Notes under the pieces: generated by a model | Seen by the model: only the letters and a program-made list of their open reading frames with translations | Told to the model about the DNA's origin: nothing | Database searches by the model: none | Made by a program: the position numbers and the translations under genes | Source: Arbacia lixula | Lineage: Eukaryota > Echinodermata > Echinoidea > Arbacioida > Arbaciidae | Length of the DNA stretch: 64,000 nucleotides | Direction: 5' to 3' | Assembly (NCBI GenBank): GCA_963669155.1 | Contig: OZ022593.1 | Location: forward strand, 15,030,758 to 15,094,757 | Part shown: piece by piece, positions 53,541 through 64,000 of the stretch | Position numbering within the stretch: position 1 is the stretch's first letter | How the letters are laid out: the number at the start of each line of letters is the position of its first letter

Positions 53541-55481
53541 CATGCAACCCAGCCAAGTTCTTCATAGCCTGCAACCCAGCTAAGTTCTTCAAAGCTTGCA
53601 ACCCAGCCAAGTACTTCAAAACCTGCAAGCCATCCAAGTACTTCAAAACCATCATCTTCAAGGCATGCAACCCAGCCAAGTTCTTCAAAGCTTGCAACCC
53701 AGCTAAGTTCTTCAAAGCTTGCAACCCAGCCAAGTACTTCAAAACCTGCAAGCCATCCAAGTACTTCAAAACCTGCAAGCCATCCAAGTACTTCAAAGCC
53801 TCCCACCCAGCCAAGTACGTCAAAGCCTCCAACCCAGCCAGGTACTTCAAAGCCTGCAACCCAGCCAGGTACGTCAAAGCCTGCAACCCAGCCAGGTACT
53901 TCAAAGCTTGCAACCCAGCTAAGTACGTCAAAGCTTGCAACCCAGCCAAGTACTTCAAAAGTCTGCAACCCAGCCACATACTTCAAAGCTTGCAACCCAG
54001 CCAAGTACTTCAAAGCTTGCAAGCCAGCCAAGTACTTCAAAGCTTGCAAGCCAGCCAAGTACTTCAAAGCTTGCAACCCAGCCAAGTACTTCAAAGCTTG
54101 CAACCCAGCCAAGTACTTCAAAGCTTCCAACCCAGCCACATACTTCAAAGCTTGCAACCCAGCCACATACTTCAAAGCTTGCAACCCAGCCAAGTACTTC
54201 AAAGCTTGCAACCCAGCCAAGTACTTCAAAGCTTGCAACCCAGCCAAGTACTTCAAAGCCTGCAACCCAGCCAAGTACTTCAAAGCCTGCAACCCAGCCA
54301 AGTACTTCAAAGCTTGCAACCCAGCCACATACTTCAAAGCTTGCAACCCAGCCAAGTACTTCAAAGCTTGCAACCCAGCCAAGTACTTCAAAGCTTGCAA
54401 CCCAGCCACATACTTCAAAGCTTGCAACCCAGCCAAGTACTTCAAAGCTTGCAACCTAGCCAAGTACTTCAAAAGCTTGCAACCCAGCCAAATACTTCAA
54501 AGCTTGCAAGCCAGCCAAGTACTTCAAAAGCTTGCAACCCAGCTAAGTACTTCAAAAGCTTGCAACCCAGCTAAGTACTTCAAAGCTTGCAACCCAGCCA
54601 CATACTTCAAAGCGTGCAACCCAGCCACATACTTCAAAGCTTGCAACCCAGCTAAGTACTTCAAAAGCTTGCAACCCAGCTAAGTACTTCAAAGCTTCCA
54701 ACCCAGCCACATACTTCAAAGCCTGCAACCCAGCCACATACTTCAAAGCTTCCAACCCAGCCACATACTTCAAAGCTTCCAACCCAGCCACATACTTCAA
54801 AGCTTGCAACCCAGCCACATACTTCAAAGCTTGCAACCCAGCCACATACTTCAAAGCTTACAACCCAGCCAAGTACTTCAAAGCTTCCAACCCAGCCAAG
54901 TACTTCAAAGCTTGCAAGCCAGCCAAGTACTTCAAAAGCTTGCAACCCAGCCACATACTTCAAAGCTTGCAACCCAGCCACATACTTCAAAGCTTGCAAC
55001 CCAGCCAAGTACTTCAAAGCTTGCAACCCAGCTAAGTACTTCAAAGCTTGCAACCCAGCCAAGTACTTCAAAGCTTGCAACCCAGCTAAGTACTTCAAAA
55101 CCTGCAACCCAGCTAAGTACTTCAAAACCTGCAACCCAGCCAAGTACGTCAAAGCTTGCAACCCAGCCAAGTACTTCAAAGCCTGCAACCCAGCCAAGTA
55201 CTTCAAAGCTTGCAACCTAGCCAAGTACTTCAAAAGCTTGCAACCCAGCCAAGTACTTCAAAGCTTGCAACCCAGCTAAGTACTTCAAAAGCTTGCAACC
55301 CAGCTAAGTACTTCAAAAGCTTGCAACCCAGCCAAGTACTTCAAAGCTTGCAACCCAGCTAAGTACTTCAAAAGCTTGCAACCCAGCCAAGCACTTCAAA
55401 GCTTGCAACCCAGCTAAGTACGTCAAAGCTTGCAACCCAGCTAAGTACTTCAAAGCCTGCAACCCAGCCAAGTACTTCAAA
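53541..55481 (+). repeat. 27-bp coding minisatellite, about 70 units
   Basis: The unit is 27 bp (9 codons) and reads PSTSKLATQ in the frame continuous with the flanking Ser/Thr/Lys sequence. Variants are PHTSK, LSTSK and PGTSK. Units of 28 bp with an extra A (cttcaaaagcttgc) shift the frame several times, so no single frame is open to the end. Opposite-strand frames of up to 350 codons are a by-product of the repeat. Confidence 0.85.
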
Positions 55482-55857
55482 GAATGTTGTACAAACAACA
55501 AAATCTGTTCCTCAAAGATTGGTACATGTAGTTGACCTAGTTCTTCACAGACTGTCCTACAGACAACAGCTAAAGGAGCATCTTCAAAGACTGGTGGCTT
55601 TTCAAAATCTACAAAGACTATTCTAACAGGTACTGCTCAACAACTGTCATCTTTAAAGACTTCAACCTAGCCAATAAAGACTGGTATTTTGGGCAAAACA
55701 GCTAAGAAATCATTGTCAGGGAAAGCTCAAGATGCAGCAGTGAAATCAGGTAGTGCCAATCTTCCCATGACATCAGCTGGAACTATGAAAGACCCAAATT
55801 ACAAGCTGTACCGTCTCTTCATGAAAGAAATAAAAAAAACAATTCCCATTTTTTAAG
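55482..55857 (+). pseudogene. 3' coding remnant after the 27-bp array
   Basis: One frame reads TTAKGASSKTGGFSKSTK, LTGTAQQLSSLKTST, a stop, then ILGKTAKKSLSGKAQDAAVK, MTSAGTMKDPNYKLYRLFMK and a stop. TGGFSKSTK mirrors TGGLSKSTK before the array, so the array grew inside an older Ser/Lys repeat. An AATAAA (55,828) lies at its end. Confidence 0.45.
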
Positions 55858-57016
55858 AAGCCAATGTGAGATGAACCATGAATGATATTGTCAGCATTAG
55901 TTATTTTCCCACTTCTCCCTAGCCATCCCACTTTATCCCAGCCAATGTCCCACTTCTCCAAGACTAGAGGTGGCCCACTTGTCCCCGTTCAGAAGCTTTT
56001 TATATATCAATGATAAAACAATTATAAGACTTGCAGCAATATGAATCAACATTCCATCATGTGGCCTAGCATTGGTAGTCTTTAAGGTACAAAACACAAG
56101 TTCCCAATTCTGAATACAAGAAAAGTTATAAATTTCATCAACTTGTTATTTTTGTCCCACTTCACCCCGGTTCTCCTAAGTCACAAAAAATGCCCCAACC
56201 CCATGGAATCACACACATACTTCAGGATTTGTAAGTATCTGCAAGTATCATTGGCCGCTCTCACAGTGGTGAAAAAAAAGTTTCTATTGAAAATGCGTGC
56301 ATGTGAGATTGACTTGTAATCTTTACAGCAGCCAGGCCATGAAAAAATGCATCTCTCAGAAACAATTATACTTGTACCAACAAATTTTCAAAATTAGATA
56401 CTGCAGATTTGATTTCAGGTACAAGTGCCATAGTGTAGAACATTGTCATCCATTGAAGTTCATATTACTTAAAATGAATGCAGTTACATCCACATTGAGT
56501 TTCTGCACTTTGAGTACATAATATTAAGTTTCTCAGAAGCAAAAGAATACCCTTATGCAGCAACAAGAGGCTACACTTTAAATTTGGGGGGGGGGGGAGG
56601 GGGGCGGGGGGAGTGCTCATGGCAATTAGCCTCCCCCATACAAAAGAAGCCATTGTGACAAAGGAAGGAGCCCCTGTAACAAGTTGTTGTTCTTATTTGT
56701 AGGAAACATGTAAAATGCAAAACACATTACCAACTTTAAAAATATCCCCCCCCAAAAAAAAAAAAAAAAAAATACAAAATACAAAATACAAAAAAATATA
56801 CAAAAATAAGGGGGATAAAAATTACCTAATTACTAGCATTTCTGTTAGAACAACATAATCAGTCATTTCCATTCAAGTAAATGTTCACATACATGGACTT
56901 AATCATGATCAGTAGTTTAGAAATAGAACATTGAAGACCATCTGTTCATAAGGACCGTTTCACTTAGGGAAACTGCATTTATGCAAGAGATAACGGGTTT
57001 ACAGAACGTAACGTAC
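55858..57016. other. Non-coding, low-complexity DNA
   Basis: Poly(G) at 56,587-56,610 and poly(A)/ATACAAAA repeats at 56,750-56,810. No exon was recognised. It would be intron or downstream DNA of the minus-strand gene at 57,017. Confidence 0.4.
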
Positions 57017-57159
57017 CTTCCCAAGAATCCGTCTGACGGTCTGAAGCAGGTGAACTTGAAGATGTCCTCGTGCGTATCTAAATGACGAAAGTATTCTGCA
57101 ATGTTCATGCAGTCTTGAAGCCTAGTTTGAATCAGTCCGCTGTATTTCTGCTTGTCGCA
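57017..57159 (-). CDS. Second coding exon of an unidentified minus-strand gene (143 bp)
   Basis: On the minus strand an acceptor (attttctctcag) opens CDKQKYSGLIQTRLQDCMN, IAEYFRHLDTHEDIFKFTCF and RPSDGFLG, and a strong donor (gggaag, gtacgt) closes it. All 47 codons are open, the composition is typical of a conserved globular protein, and codon use is balanced. Phase 0 at its start fits the phase-0 end of the ATG exon at 58,065. I do not recognise the family. Later exons would lie to the left but were not found in this window. Confidence 0.6.
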
Positions 57160-57189
57160 CTGAGAGAAAATAATTAATTGGTGTTGAAT

Positions 57190-57690
57190 TGTTCATCTCA
57201 TCAACTGATGTTGAAACAATTTGAAAATGGAGGTTGGCTGGCAGACACAGCGATGCAGTATTGAACTGTTCATGACTGCTCATCTCATCTCCTGATGAAA
57301 CTGGTTGATAGTAGAGGTTGGTTGCCCCGGCGTAGCAACGTAGTATAGAAATGTTTGTCAATGAATCCAGTCAATAATGAAAGTTGGTTGCCCGGCATAG
57401 CGACACAATATAGGAATGTTCACCTTTTTCTACTGAAGAAACCCATGATTGGTTGATGGCATAGTCTAGTGAGTGATGCAGTGTTGAAATGTTCATCTCA
57501 TCTCCTGATGAAACAAGTTGTAACAACGGTTGGTTGCCAGGCATTTATCCAACACTGTCACAACAGTATAAAATGTCCATCTCATCTACTGAAGAAACCA
57601 GTTGATACAGGTTGGTTACCCTACGTCCCTAGTTGCCCAGCATATTGACGCAGCATAGAGATGTTCAGCTGATCTAAAGGAATATTTAGT
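57190..57690. repeat. Degenerate ~110-bp intronic tandem repeat
   Basis: About five units share atgttcatctcatctcctgatgaaac and ggttggttgcccggcatagc. They lie in the intron between the two coding exons of the minus-strand gene. Confidence 0.7.
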
Positions 57691-58064
57691 AGACGTACTA
57701 TCTAAAAGCAAAGATCGTTGCCTCAGCATAGTGCTAACAGCTAGGCAGATCCGTCCAATTCCCTCATTTGCTGATCCACAGGCGATCCAGTTGAAGGACC
57801 TACGAATTACGATGCGGGTCATGAAAATAAAGCAGGACAAAAAAAATAAATAAGCACAGCAATTCGATAAATCTCATCGGTTGATCTTTGAAACATTCCA
57901 ACTTAAAAAGGGTAAAAGTTTGACCCTAGGCCAAAGTTATCAACCTAAAATACTTCTCTTATTCTTTTAAAACCCAGAATTACCATCAAATCATCTTCCC
58001 CACTCAAAACTTCCCATCCCCGCTAACCACCCGGCGTCAAGTCTGGGCGTCGAGCACGTATCAC

Positions 58065-58153
58065 CTTCCCTCCAAAATCCATGGCCACTTGGCCTTGCTT
58101 GATAGTAATGGAAGTGATGCCATCATGATCATCACGTTTGAAAAAAGTTCGAA
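58065..58153 (-). CDS. Start-codon exon of the minus-strand gene
   Basis: It lies between the acceptor tttgatttctag and donor gggaag, gtgata. The ATG at 58082-58080 sits in an optimal context (gtggccATGG) and gives MDFGGK, phase 0, which joins in frame to CDKQKYSG at 57,159. Upstream bases of this exon would be 5' untranslated. The upstream frame RTFFKRDDHDGITSITIKQG is also open and could be coding if a different first exon is used. Confidence 0.5.
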
Positions 58154-58221
58154 CTAGAAATCAAATATTGTGTTTAACTCCAACGATACTGGTGATAAAC
58201 ACAAAACACTGAAATACATAC

Positions 58222-58380
58222 CGATTCTTGGTGAATCACGGCGATTAGATATGATTGATTCCACGTTTCATATTCGTCTTTCGGCTCGTGCACAATGATC
58301 AGATGAGGATCACAGACTAAATATTGGGAAGCGCTTCTGTTAGCCGCGCACGTGTATTACACGCACCTCGTGCAATCGCG
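58222..58380 (-). other. Probable non-coding first exon of the minus-strand gene
   Basis: The donor gaatcg, gtatgt precedes a 68-bp intron that ends at the acceptor before 58,153. An open stretch (LIIVHEPKDEYETWNQSYL) runs through it, but its phase does not fit the MDFGGK frame. Confidence 0.35.
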
Positions 58381-58439
58381 CAATAACATAACACAGTCAT
58401 AACAACATGCTGCTCTTGCTGCTGGTATATGGTCTTAAC

Positions 58440-58530
58440 AGGTGGATTACTGAGCGCTGATTCGTCAATTGACCGTGCGTCCCGGCTTGGCGAAAACTTT
58501 AGACCCCGCCCATTATTAAAGCGCGTGATG
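58440..58530 (-). promoter_or_regulatory. CpG/GC-box promoter candidate of the minus-strand gene
   Basis: gagcgctgattcgtcaattg, cttggcgaaaac and ccccgccc lie just upstream of the first exon. The same arrangement occurs at 63,419-63,512 with gattggtca (inverted CCAAT) and ccacgccca. Confidence 0.4.
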
Positions 58531-59256
58531 AGCCATAATCGAATTGTACAATTATATACAGTAATTGTTTTTTTTTAAAATAATTGAGTGATTATAAAGT
58601 GATGCTTTTTAATTTTTCAAAACATGAAACCCTTGCCTTATTAATGTCAAAATCACAGATTTAACCAAATTCTAAAGCCTATAGCCCATTCATAATCCTA
58701 ACCGTACAATATTAGAAGAAGACCAACAAATAATGACTTATTACCCTAAAGTAATAAGGCTACTGCGACACAATTGAAAATCCAAGCTTTCGTCTAATGT
58801 TCCAGATACATACATACCACAACATGAATGGATTATCTCTTATGAGATGGGGGGGGGGGGGGGGGGGTCCGACTTAAGCACAACTTCCATGAGGTTTCTT
58901 TGCATCAGAAAGGTGATCTACCTCAGATTCTAAAACAATTTTTCATTTTTTTCCTAGTGCCTGGTAGATTTATGTATTCCAGTGGATTATATTATAGAAC
59001 GAAAGAAGAACGCAATAATGGCGCAATAAATAGTCAGCTCAATGCAAAATATGTATGTGTTGTGTCTGTAGGCCAAACACGTCGAAAGGTAATTTTGGTA
59101 ACGAGAAACTAAAAAGGGAAGTGTCGGTGGCAGCGGTCCACCCCTCAAACACGTTTGAACTATAATTCCCCCCACCCCCCCCCACCCCCCCCCCCCCCCA
59201 CCCCCCCCCCCACCCCCACCTAACACACTGGCACCTTTGCGCGAAGAACCATTTAA
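58531..59256. other. No gene seen; poly(G) and poly(C) tracts
   Basis: Poly(G) at 58,850-58,867 and a C-rich tract at 59,168-59,219 with single A interruptions. Confidence 0.5.
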
Positions 59257-59339
59257 CTCAATGTGTGCCACGTGTAGCTTTATTCACAAACAACACACAC
59301 AATTCCCACAGAGCAGCAGTCTATCTGGCATACAAAGAG
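59257..59339. mobile_element. 83-bp TTAA-flanked mini-MITE, copy 2
   Basis: TTAA flanks at 59253-59256 and 59340-59343. CTCAATGTGTGCCA faces TGGCATACAAAGAG. The central words cacacacaattccca and gagcagcag match cacacaaatccca and gggcagca of copy 1. Confidence 0.55.
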
Positions 59340-59990
59340 TTAAACAAAACAAGGGGATACTTTGTTATAAGTACCTGGAAAGAATGCCAAGCGCGCAAAC
59401 AAACAACATCAATCAAAGGCAGAGTGTTACAAATTAAAATCATGTTGGCCTCGAAGAAGAGCGCTGATGGTCATAGAGTTAGGCAGAAACTATGAGTGGA
59501 CGGTGGGTCTTTGCTTTTGGGTTTTCATGAACCAAATCAAATTACATGCAGTACCATGCATCAGACCTTTAAATCATTATTTACAGACCACTCTCTTGCA
59601 TGTACACACACATACATACATATAAAGGCTATCTCTTTCCGACTGACTGATTGTTTATATCAAATTAAAATCAATTATTACTACTCAACTTCCATGTTAT
59701 TTTTCTCTTTATCCCATTTCAATCCAAATGCATCAAGAAGATATTTCAAGAAGCATTCCGTTGGGTGAATTGATTATAATGTTAAAGACCTATTTTGTTT
59801 TTGTTTTCTTCTGTTACAGCAGCAGTTAACATTTTTTTTAAAAAAAGTTGTGTTTTTTTATTCGATGAAATTCAGTATTACGTTGTTTCGGATCAACGAA
59901 CCTTAGGAAAAACGAGCCATCAAAAAACGAGCCTTTTAATGCAATTAATATTTTGATAAATATATTTTTTTTCATTTCATCAACAAATCC
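59340..59990. other. No gene seen
   Basis: AT-rich DNA with short open frames lacking splice or motif support. Confidence 0.4.
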
Positions 59991-60460
59991 GTGTTTTCGA
60001 TACACCGCCGGAAGAGCGAGCATCACCTGAAAATCTATCGGTGTGCCCTGGATAATATGCCGAACTCGCACTTCACTATATCTTCCGAAAATCTAGCGGT
60101 GTGCCATGAATATGCCGAACTCTAGATAACACACACTTGGAACATCACCCGAAAATCTAGCGGTGTGCCATGGATATGCCGAACTCTACTTAACACTCAC
60201 TTGCATAGTCACCCGAAAACCTAGCGGTGTGCCATGAATATGCCGAACTCTAGATAACACACACCTGGAAAATTATGCGAAAATCTAGCGGTGTGCCATG
60301 AATATGCCGAACTCTAGATAACACACACCTGGAAAATTATGCGAAAATCTAGCGGTGTGCCATGAATATGCCGAACTCTACTTTACACGCACTTGCATGA
60401 TCACCCGAAAATCTAGCGGTGTGCCATGAATATGCCGAACTCTAGATAACACGCATTCGG
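59991..60460. repeat. 64-bp tandem array, about seven units
   Basis: The anchor gtgtgcc recurs at 60,041, 60,099, 60,163, 60,227, 60,291, 60,355 and 60,419, so the inner spacing is exactly 64 bp. Two unit types alternate (tctagataacacacacctgg and tcta(c)ttaacactcacttgc). A lone diverged unit lies at about 61,165. Confidence 0.9.
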
Positions 60461-60494
60461 ATGTTTCAAACAGGTTTCACAAAAAAAAAAAAAA

Positions 60495-60892
60495 AAAAAG
60501 TCCACCCTAAAGTTAAGTTAATTTTCATGAAACGTAAAATTGAAAAGAAATGTGATGGATAAGACAGTTTATGATTTTTGTAAGGTTTTATTTTGTGATG
60601 TGACGTGCGAGCTGCTCTTCCATAAATGTTGTATACTATTTTATTATGTGAGTTTTCTCAAAAGGATATGTACCATTTTACCAGTACATTTGATATATCA
60701 TTATACACATGTTTTTACACACACACTTCTTTACATACCGCATAATGAGGGAGCATTTGACGTCACAACAATTACAAATTGAAAGTCATAACTTTTTTCG
60801 TTTGACGGATTTTCATAAAAATCAAATGTTTCTTTCATATTTTTCTTGTATTAAAACAATTAACCTCAGGGTTGCTTTCCCTTTAAAATCTA
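60495..60892. mobile_element. ~0.4-kb MITE (CCACCCTAA...TTAGGGT-type ends)
   Basis: tccaccctaaagttaagttaattttcatg faces aattaacctcagggttgctttcccttt. Its right half matches 62,630-62,865 (gcatttgatatatcattat, atcataactttctt, tttccctt). Confidence 0.45.
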
Positions 60893-61364
60893 GATAATTT
60901 CCCCTTTCCCAACGGTCCAGAATTCAGTACCCGACAGAAAAAGAGAAAATGCGCTCATTAGCCGTCACGTCCTTCACCTTGCAACACGATTTCACACATT
61001 CATGCAATGAATAACTTGTTGTATTTTATTCTGATACACCATCCTCAAGATAAACAATCTTCTATACACAAAATAAAATTCGTACTTCTTTATACATACT
61101 TCTTTGTACCTGGCAAGAGAGGACAGAAACAGCATTACATTTGCCTAACATTATTATCGATAAAAAAAAATCTAGCGGCTTGTCATACATAATGCCTAAC
61201 TCTAGTACAAGTTACAGACATCCCACACGCGGCGGCAACTTCCCAAACTGTATTCCTGATCTTGGATAATTACCAGGAGAATGACCTCACATTCCCTCAC
61301 CACGTAATTAATCCACAGCGCGAAGAGAGTGTCGGATTTTTCCAGATCCCAGGCACCATCAGTC

Positions 61365-61480
61365 GTTAGTATTGTAAACAAAACCCTGCATAGCGTAGTC
61401 TTATATTTCAGACCCTAAAGCAAAAAAAAAAACATGATCTCAGTTCGATTGTTGATCGTGATCTCCCCAAGTAACTAGGC
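61365..61480. repeat. ~115-bp dispersed repeat, copy 1 (copy 2 at 63,185-63,300)
   Basis: The shared words are tgtaaacaaa, gcgtagtcttatatttcagaccc(t/c)aaagca, tcagttcga and tcgtgatc. The copies are clearly diverged. Confidence 0.55.
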
Positions 61481-61490
61481 TGTGTGGGCA

Positions 61491-61600
61491 GAACCGAGAC
61501 TGATAACAACTATATCTGGTAACATAGACTATGCCCAAATCCAGCTACTGGAGCCAGAATGTAGTCTGTGTTACCAGACATAAATGTAACGGTCTCAGTT
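61491..61600. repeat. ~110-bp imperfect palindrome
   Basis: gaaccgagactgataac...tctggtaacatagacta is mirrored by tagtctgtgttaccagac...ggtctcagttg around a 30-bp centre. Confidence 0.6.
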
Positions 61601-63180
61601 GTGTCCATGCACCTCACATCCTGTAGTACCAGGGCCAATCGTGATTACGAACAATAACTCTGACTGTTTCGATTTCTTCTTTCCGTTTCCTAAATGATCT
61701 GGTTTAGCCCCCCCCCCCCCCTTTTTTTAAATCATAATTCAAGGCCAAGAGGGACGATTTTGCGTAATAAGCTCCAGAGCAAACAGAGTTAAAGGTGTGA
61801 TACATTGTATGCTATAGAAAAGGCTAGGCCTTCGGTGTATTTCTCAATGACACCTTTCCACACTGAGAATCATAATATTGTAGCACAAGGGAATGTGATC
61901 GATCAATTTGCAAGCAACATTTCGTTTTGAAAATGTTGGAACAAATACGTTAATAAATTTAATACTCCCCTGTCTCTTATCGGTTCTCTAATTATTTGCA
62001 GTTTGCAAACAGCATTCCCTATGAATTTTATACAGAGAAAATCTGGAGAAGAAAATCTGCGAAATATTCAACCTAACATGATGTGGTATTGCACTGATGC
62101 CAATGTAACGGTGACAGATACATTTTGCTCATTTTGCGGGAAAAGGCTAGTTTGTAAGTTCCTTCCTTAGTCAATGTACGGCAGCCTAGACCCTATTATA
62201 GGCTATTCGACAACTTTTAATCGCCACATTCCTGGATAGACATGAGGAGAGTAACGTGATCAAGGTGAAAGACACCAGGCCTGAAAAGTGACCTTTCTTC
62301 ACCAAATACAGACAGGGGTGACTTATCGCCGCAGACTCCAGGCATGAGTGATTTATGTTGTGAACGAGGCGTACATCGGTACATCTGCCCACCAGAGAAG
62401 CTTGTTTTTTAGGCTGTTAGGCATTCCAATTTATGCAAAACTATTCCATCAATAGGTGTGGCTATACACCGCTACAGTAGTTCCATGTCTTCTCCGGTTC
62501 CGGATGGCATGAGAATAGGATAATGATTGGTTTTCCAGTTCGGATTAGGAATGCTCTCCCATATTGTGCAATGTGCTATATTCGTGTTACTGTATTAATT
62601 TTATCATCAGGAGATAATACCGTATTACTTAAGCATTTGATATATCATTATGTTTTCACACACTAACTTCATGAAAAAGATCAAATTACTCATCAAAACT
62701 AGGAAAAGAGGAATTTATGAGGGAAATAATACACAATTATCATGGGAGAGCATCTTGCACGTGACATCACAAAATTAAACCCTAAAAAATCATAACTTTC
62801 TTATCCTTTGACAGATTGTCTATGAAACCTAACTTATCTTCAGGTAGGGTCGACTTTCCCTTGAATCCATCGACTCAGTACTTCACGAGTCAAGAAAAAA
62901 ACACTCCTACTATTCGTGTATGTTTTTCATCAGGTGATCTTCGTTGCAATTTTGGTTTATAGCCACATAATCAGATAATAAACAAAAATTATTGTTTGTG
63001 TTATCTCTGTTCATGTTATTATGACTTCATATTGATGTATCATTTATTCTGAGCACAGAGCCCCCATGGAGAACAGTGCAAGCTCACTGATGGGGCTGCC
63101 GTGATTAAAAAAAAAAGACTAAATAAACTCACACCAAACAATCCGAGCATTGGATTGTTACAGAAACCAGGCACGCACGG
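61601..63180. other. Mostly featureless; one MITE copy
   Basis: A C8-10/T tract lies near 61,710. The segment 62,630-62,865 is the second copy of the 60.5-60.9 kb MITE. No gene was found. Confidence 0.4.
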
Positions 63181-63418
63181 CAATTTGTAATGTAAACAAA
63201 CCTAAGCCTTGCACCGTAGTCTGTATATTCAGACCCCAAAGCACACATTGACGCTCAGTTCGACCTCTGTTTATCGTGATCCTCCCCCGTACCTCTCCCG
63301 TACCTCCAGGCGAGACACCTATCCCCGATCCCGTGTGCGAAGGGTAAATTGTGGGCGAGGGATGCGAACGGACACTTGTCCTCATCTCTCGGGTTTTTCC
63401 CTGGCGGAAGACCGACAC

Positions 63419-63512
63419 TGAGCGCTGATTGGTCACTTAGTTATCAATGGAGGAAAACTTTCGGCGGCACAAGTGGGTCTACCGCTAGGCCACGCCCACA
63501 ACTTAAAGCGGA
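63419..63512. promoter_or_regulatory. Promoter-like repeat related to 58,440-58,530
   Basis: agcgctgattggtcac (inverted CCAAT), aaaactttcggcggc, ccacgccca and aacttaaagcgg align with the minus-strand gene promoter candidate. No gene was recognised next to this copy within the window. Confidence 0.35.
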
Positions 63513-64000
63513 AATAAAACGTGTCAAAATTCGAAATATTTCCAATATTCTTGGGGGAAAAGTTTAAAATCTGAAAGGATTATTGTGTATTATAGTGTAT
63601 TTGTAATCGATCATCAAAATTCCACTCAAAACTGATGAATGAATAGAGAGATTGAGGAGTATGATTATCAAAACTTATTAAATCATCAAAATTTCTCTGT
63701 AATTTCTAGTATGATAGAAAATACCCTTGAATTGTATTACACAAAGCACAGATGATGAAAATGCAATAGACAAGAGTGGGTTACCCAGAAAAAGCCTACT
63801 TTCACTGAATTTGGGAAACTGCAGCGGGTGTAACATAGAGTTAGGCAGATTAATGACACCGTAAGATTTCCTACCATTGTTGAAGTTATGTCAATGGGCC
63901 GAGTTGTCCTCTCATGCATGGTACTGATTTCAAGTCATCGAGCATTTAATGTACTGCATTTGATAAGGGAATATCCACATAATGAAGTTGAGAAGGTTTA

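Noticed and set aside
53420-54472. 350-codon minus-strand frame (LKYLAGLQA repeats)
   Set aside because: It is the complement of the 27-bp array. The same reasoning applies, and the + strand frame continues the flanking protein composition.
53541-55481. CRISPR-like array
   Set aside because: The 27-bp units are directly adjacent without unique spacers, and the context is eukaryotic.
1-64000. tRNA, rRNA or spliceosomal RNA genes
   Set aside because: No cloverleaf-like or conserved rRNA/snRNA segment was recognised by eye; a tRNAscan or Infernal run would decide.

Overview
The window looks like nuclear DNA of a marine invertebrate animal, most likely a deuterostome such as an echinoderm. This is an inference with low to moderate confidence. 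It rests on GT-AG introns with AT-rich, pyrimidine-rich acceptors, many nested animal transposon remnants (PIF/Harbinger, hAT C-terminus, LINE endonuclease, LTR, TTAA-flanked MITEs), long TGACCTTTGACC satellites and abundant poly(G) tracts. There is no sign of operons, ribosome binding sites or other bacterial organisation. No rRNA, tRNA or CRISPR array was recognised.

From 1 to about 46.3 kb the sequence is one mosaic of segmental duplications. Two exon sets recur on the + strand. The first is an SGNH-hydrolase-like gene with three phase-compatible exons: S1 (N-terminus, 37 aa), S2 (GDSQ block and VEAGANDL block) and S3 (DGLQLSD block). The second is a gene whose first exon carries an FGQYRGQTFKWLVEN domain (F block). 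It is followed by exon-like pieces: a Pro/Thr/Ser linker, a W block (LW..YDR..HREKL..GRF) and a Q block (LQLVEINPRT). Six F blocks, ten W blocks and ten Q blocks are present. Only one F exon (27,782-28,246) is open; the other five share the same TAA codon. The linker exon has grown three times into a 57-bp (19-codon) minisatellite (9.8-11.8, 13.2-14.0 and 45.4-45.9 kb).

Mobile DNA is interleaved with these exons: three LINE 5' fragments (- strand), two flanked by about 280-bp direct repeats; three copies of a hAT C-terminal region; two PIF/Harbinger transposases, one interrupted and one with an in-frame internal deletion; a Harbinger-derived TIR element that keeps a transposase first exon; a solo LTR; a TIR-bounded satellite element; and several MITEs.

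From 46.3 to 64 kb the DNA is mostly single-copy. It holds a diverged S2-like pseudo-exon (48.25 kb), a piggyBac-like MITE, a 365-bp palindrome, a coiled-coil gene running into a 27-bp coding minisatellite (53.1-55.9 kb), a probable host gene start on the - strand (57.0-58.5 kb), a 64-bp tandem array (60.0-60.5 kb) and several small MITEs.

The strongest candidate for something new is the repeated co-occurrence of the SGNH-like and FGQY-like exon sets in one amplified unit, together with in-frame minisatellite growth in the linker exon. Family assignments come from memory of motifs; no search could be run.
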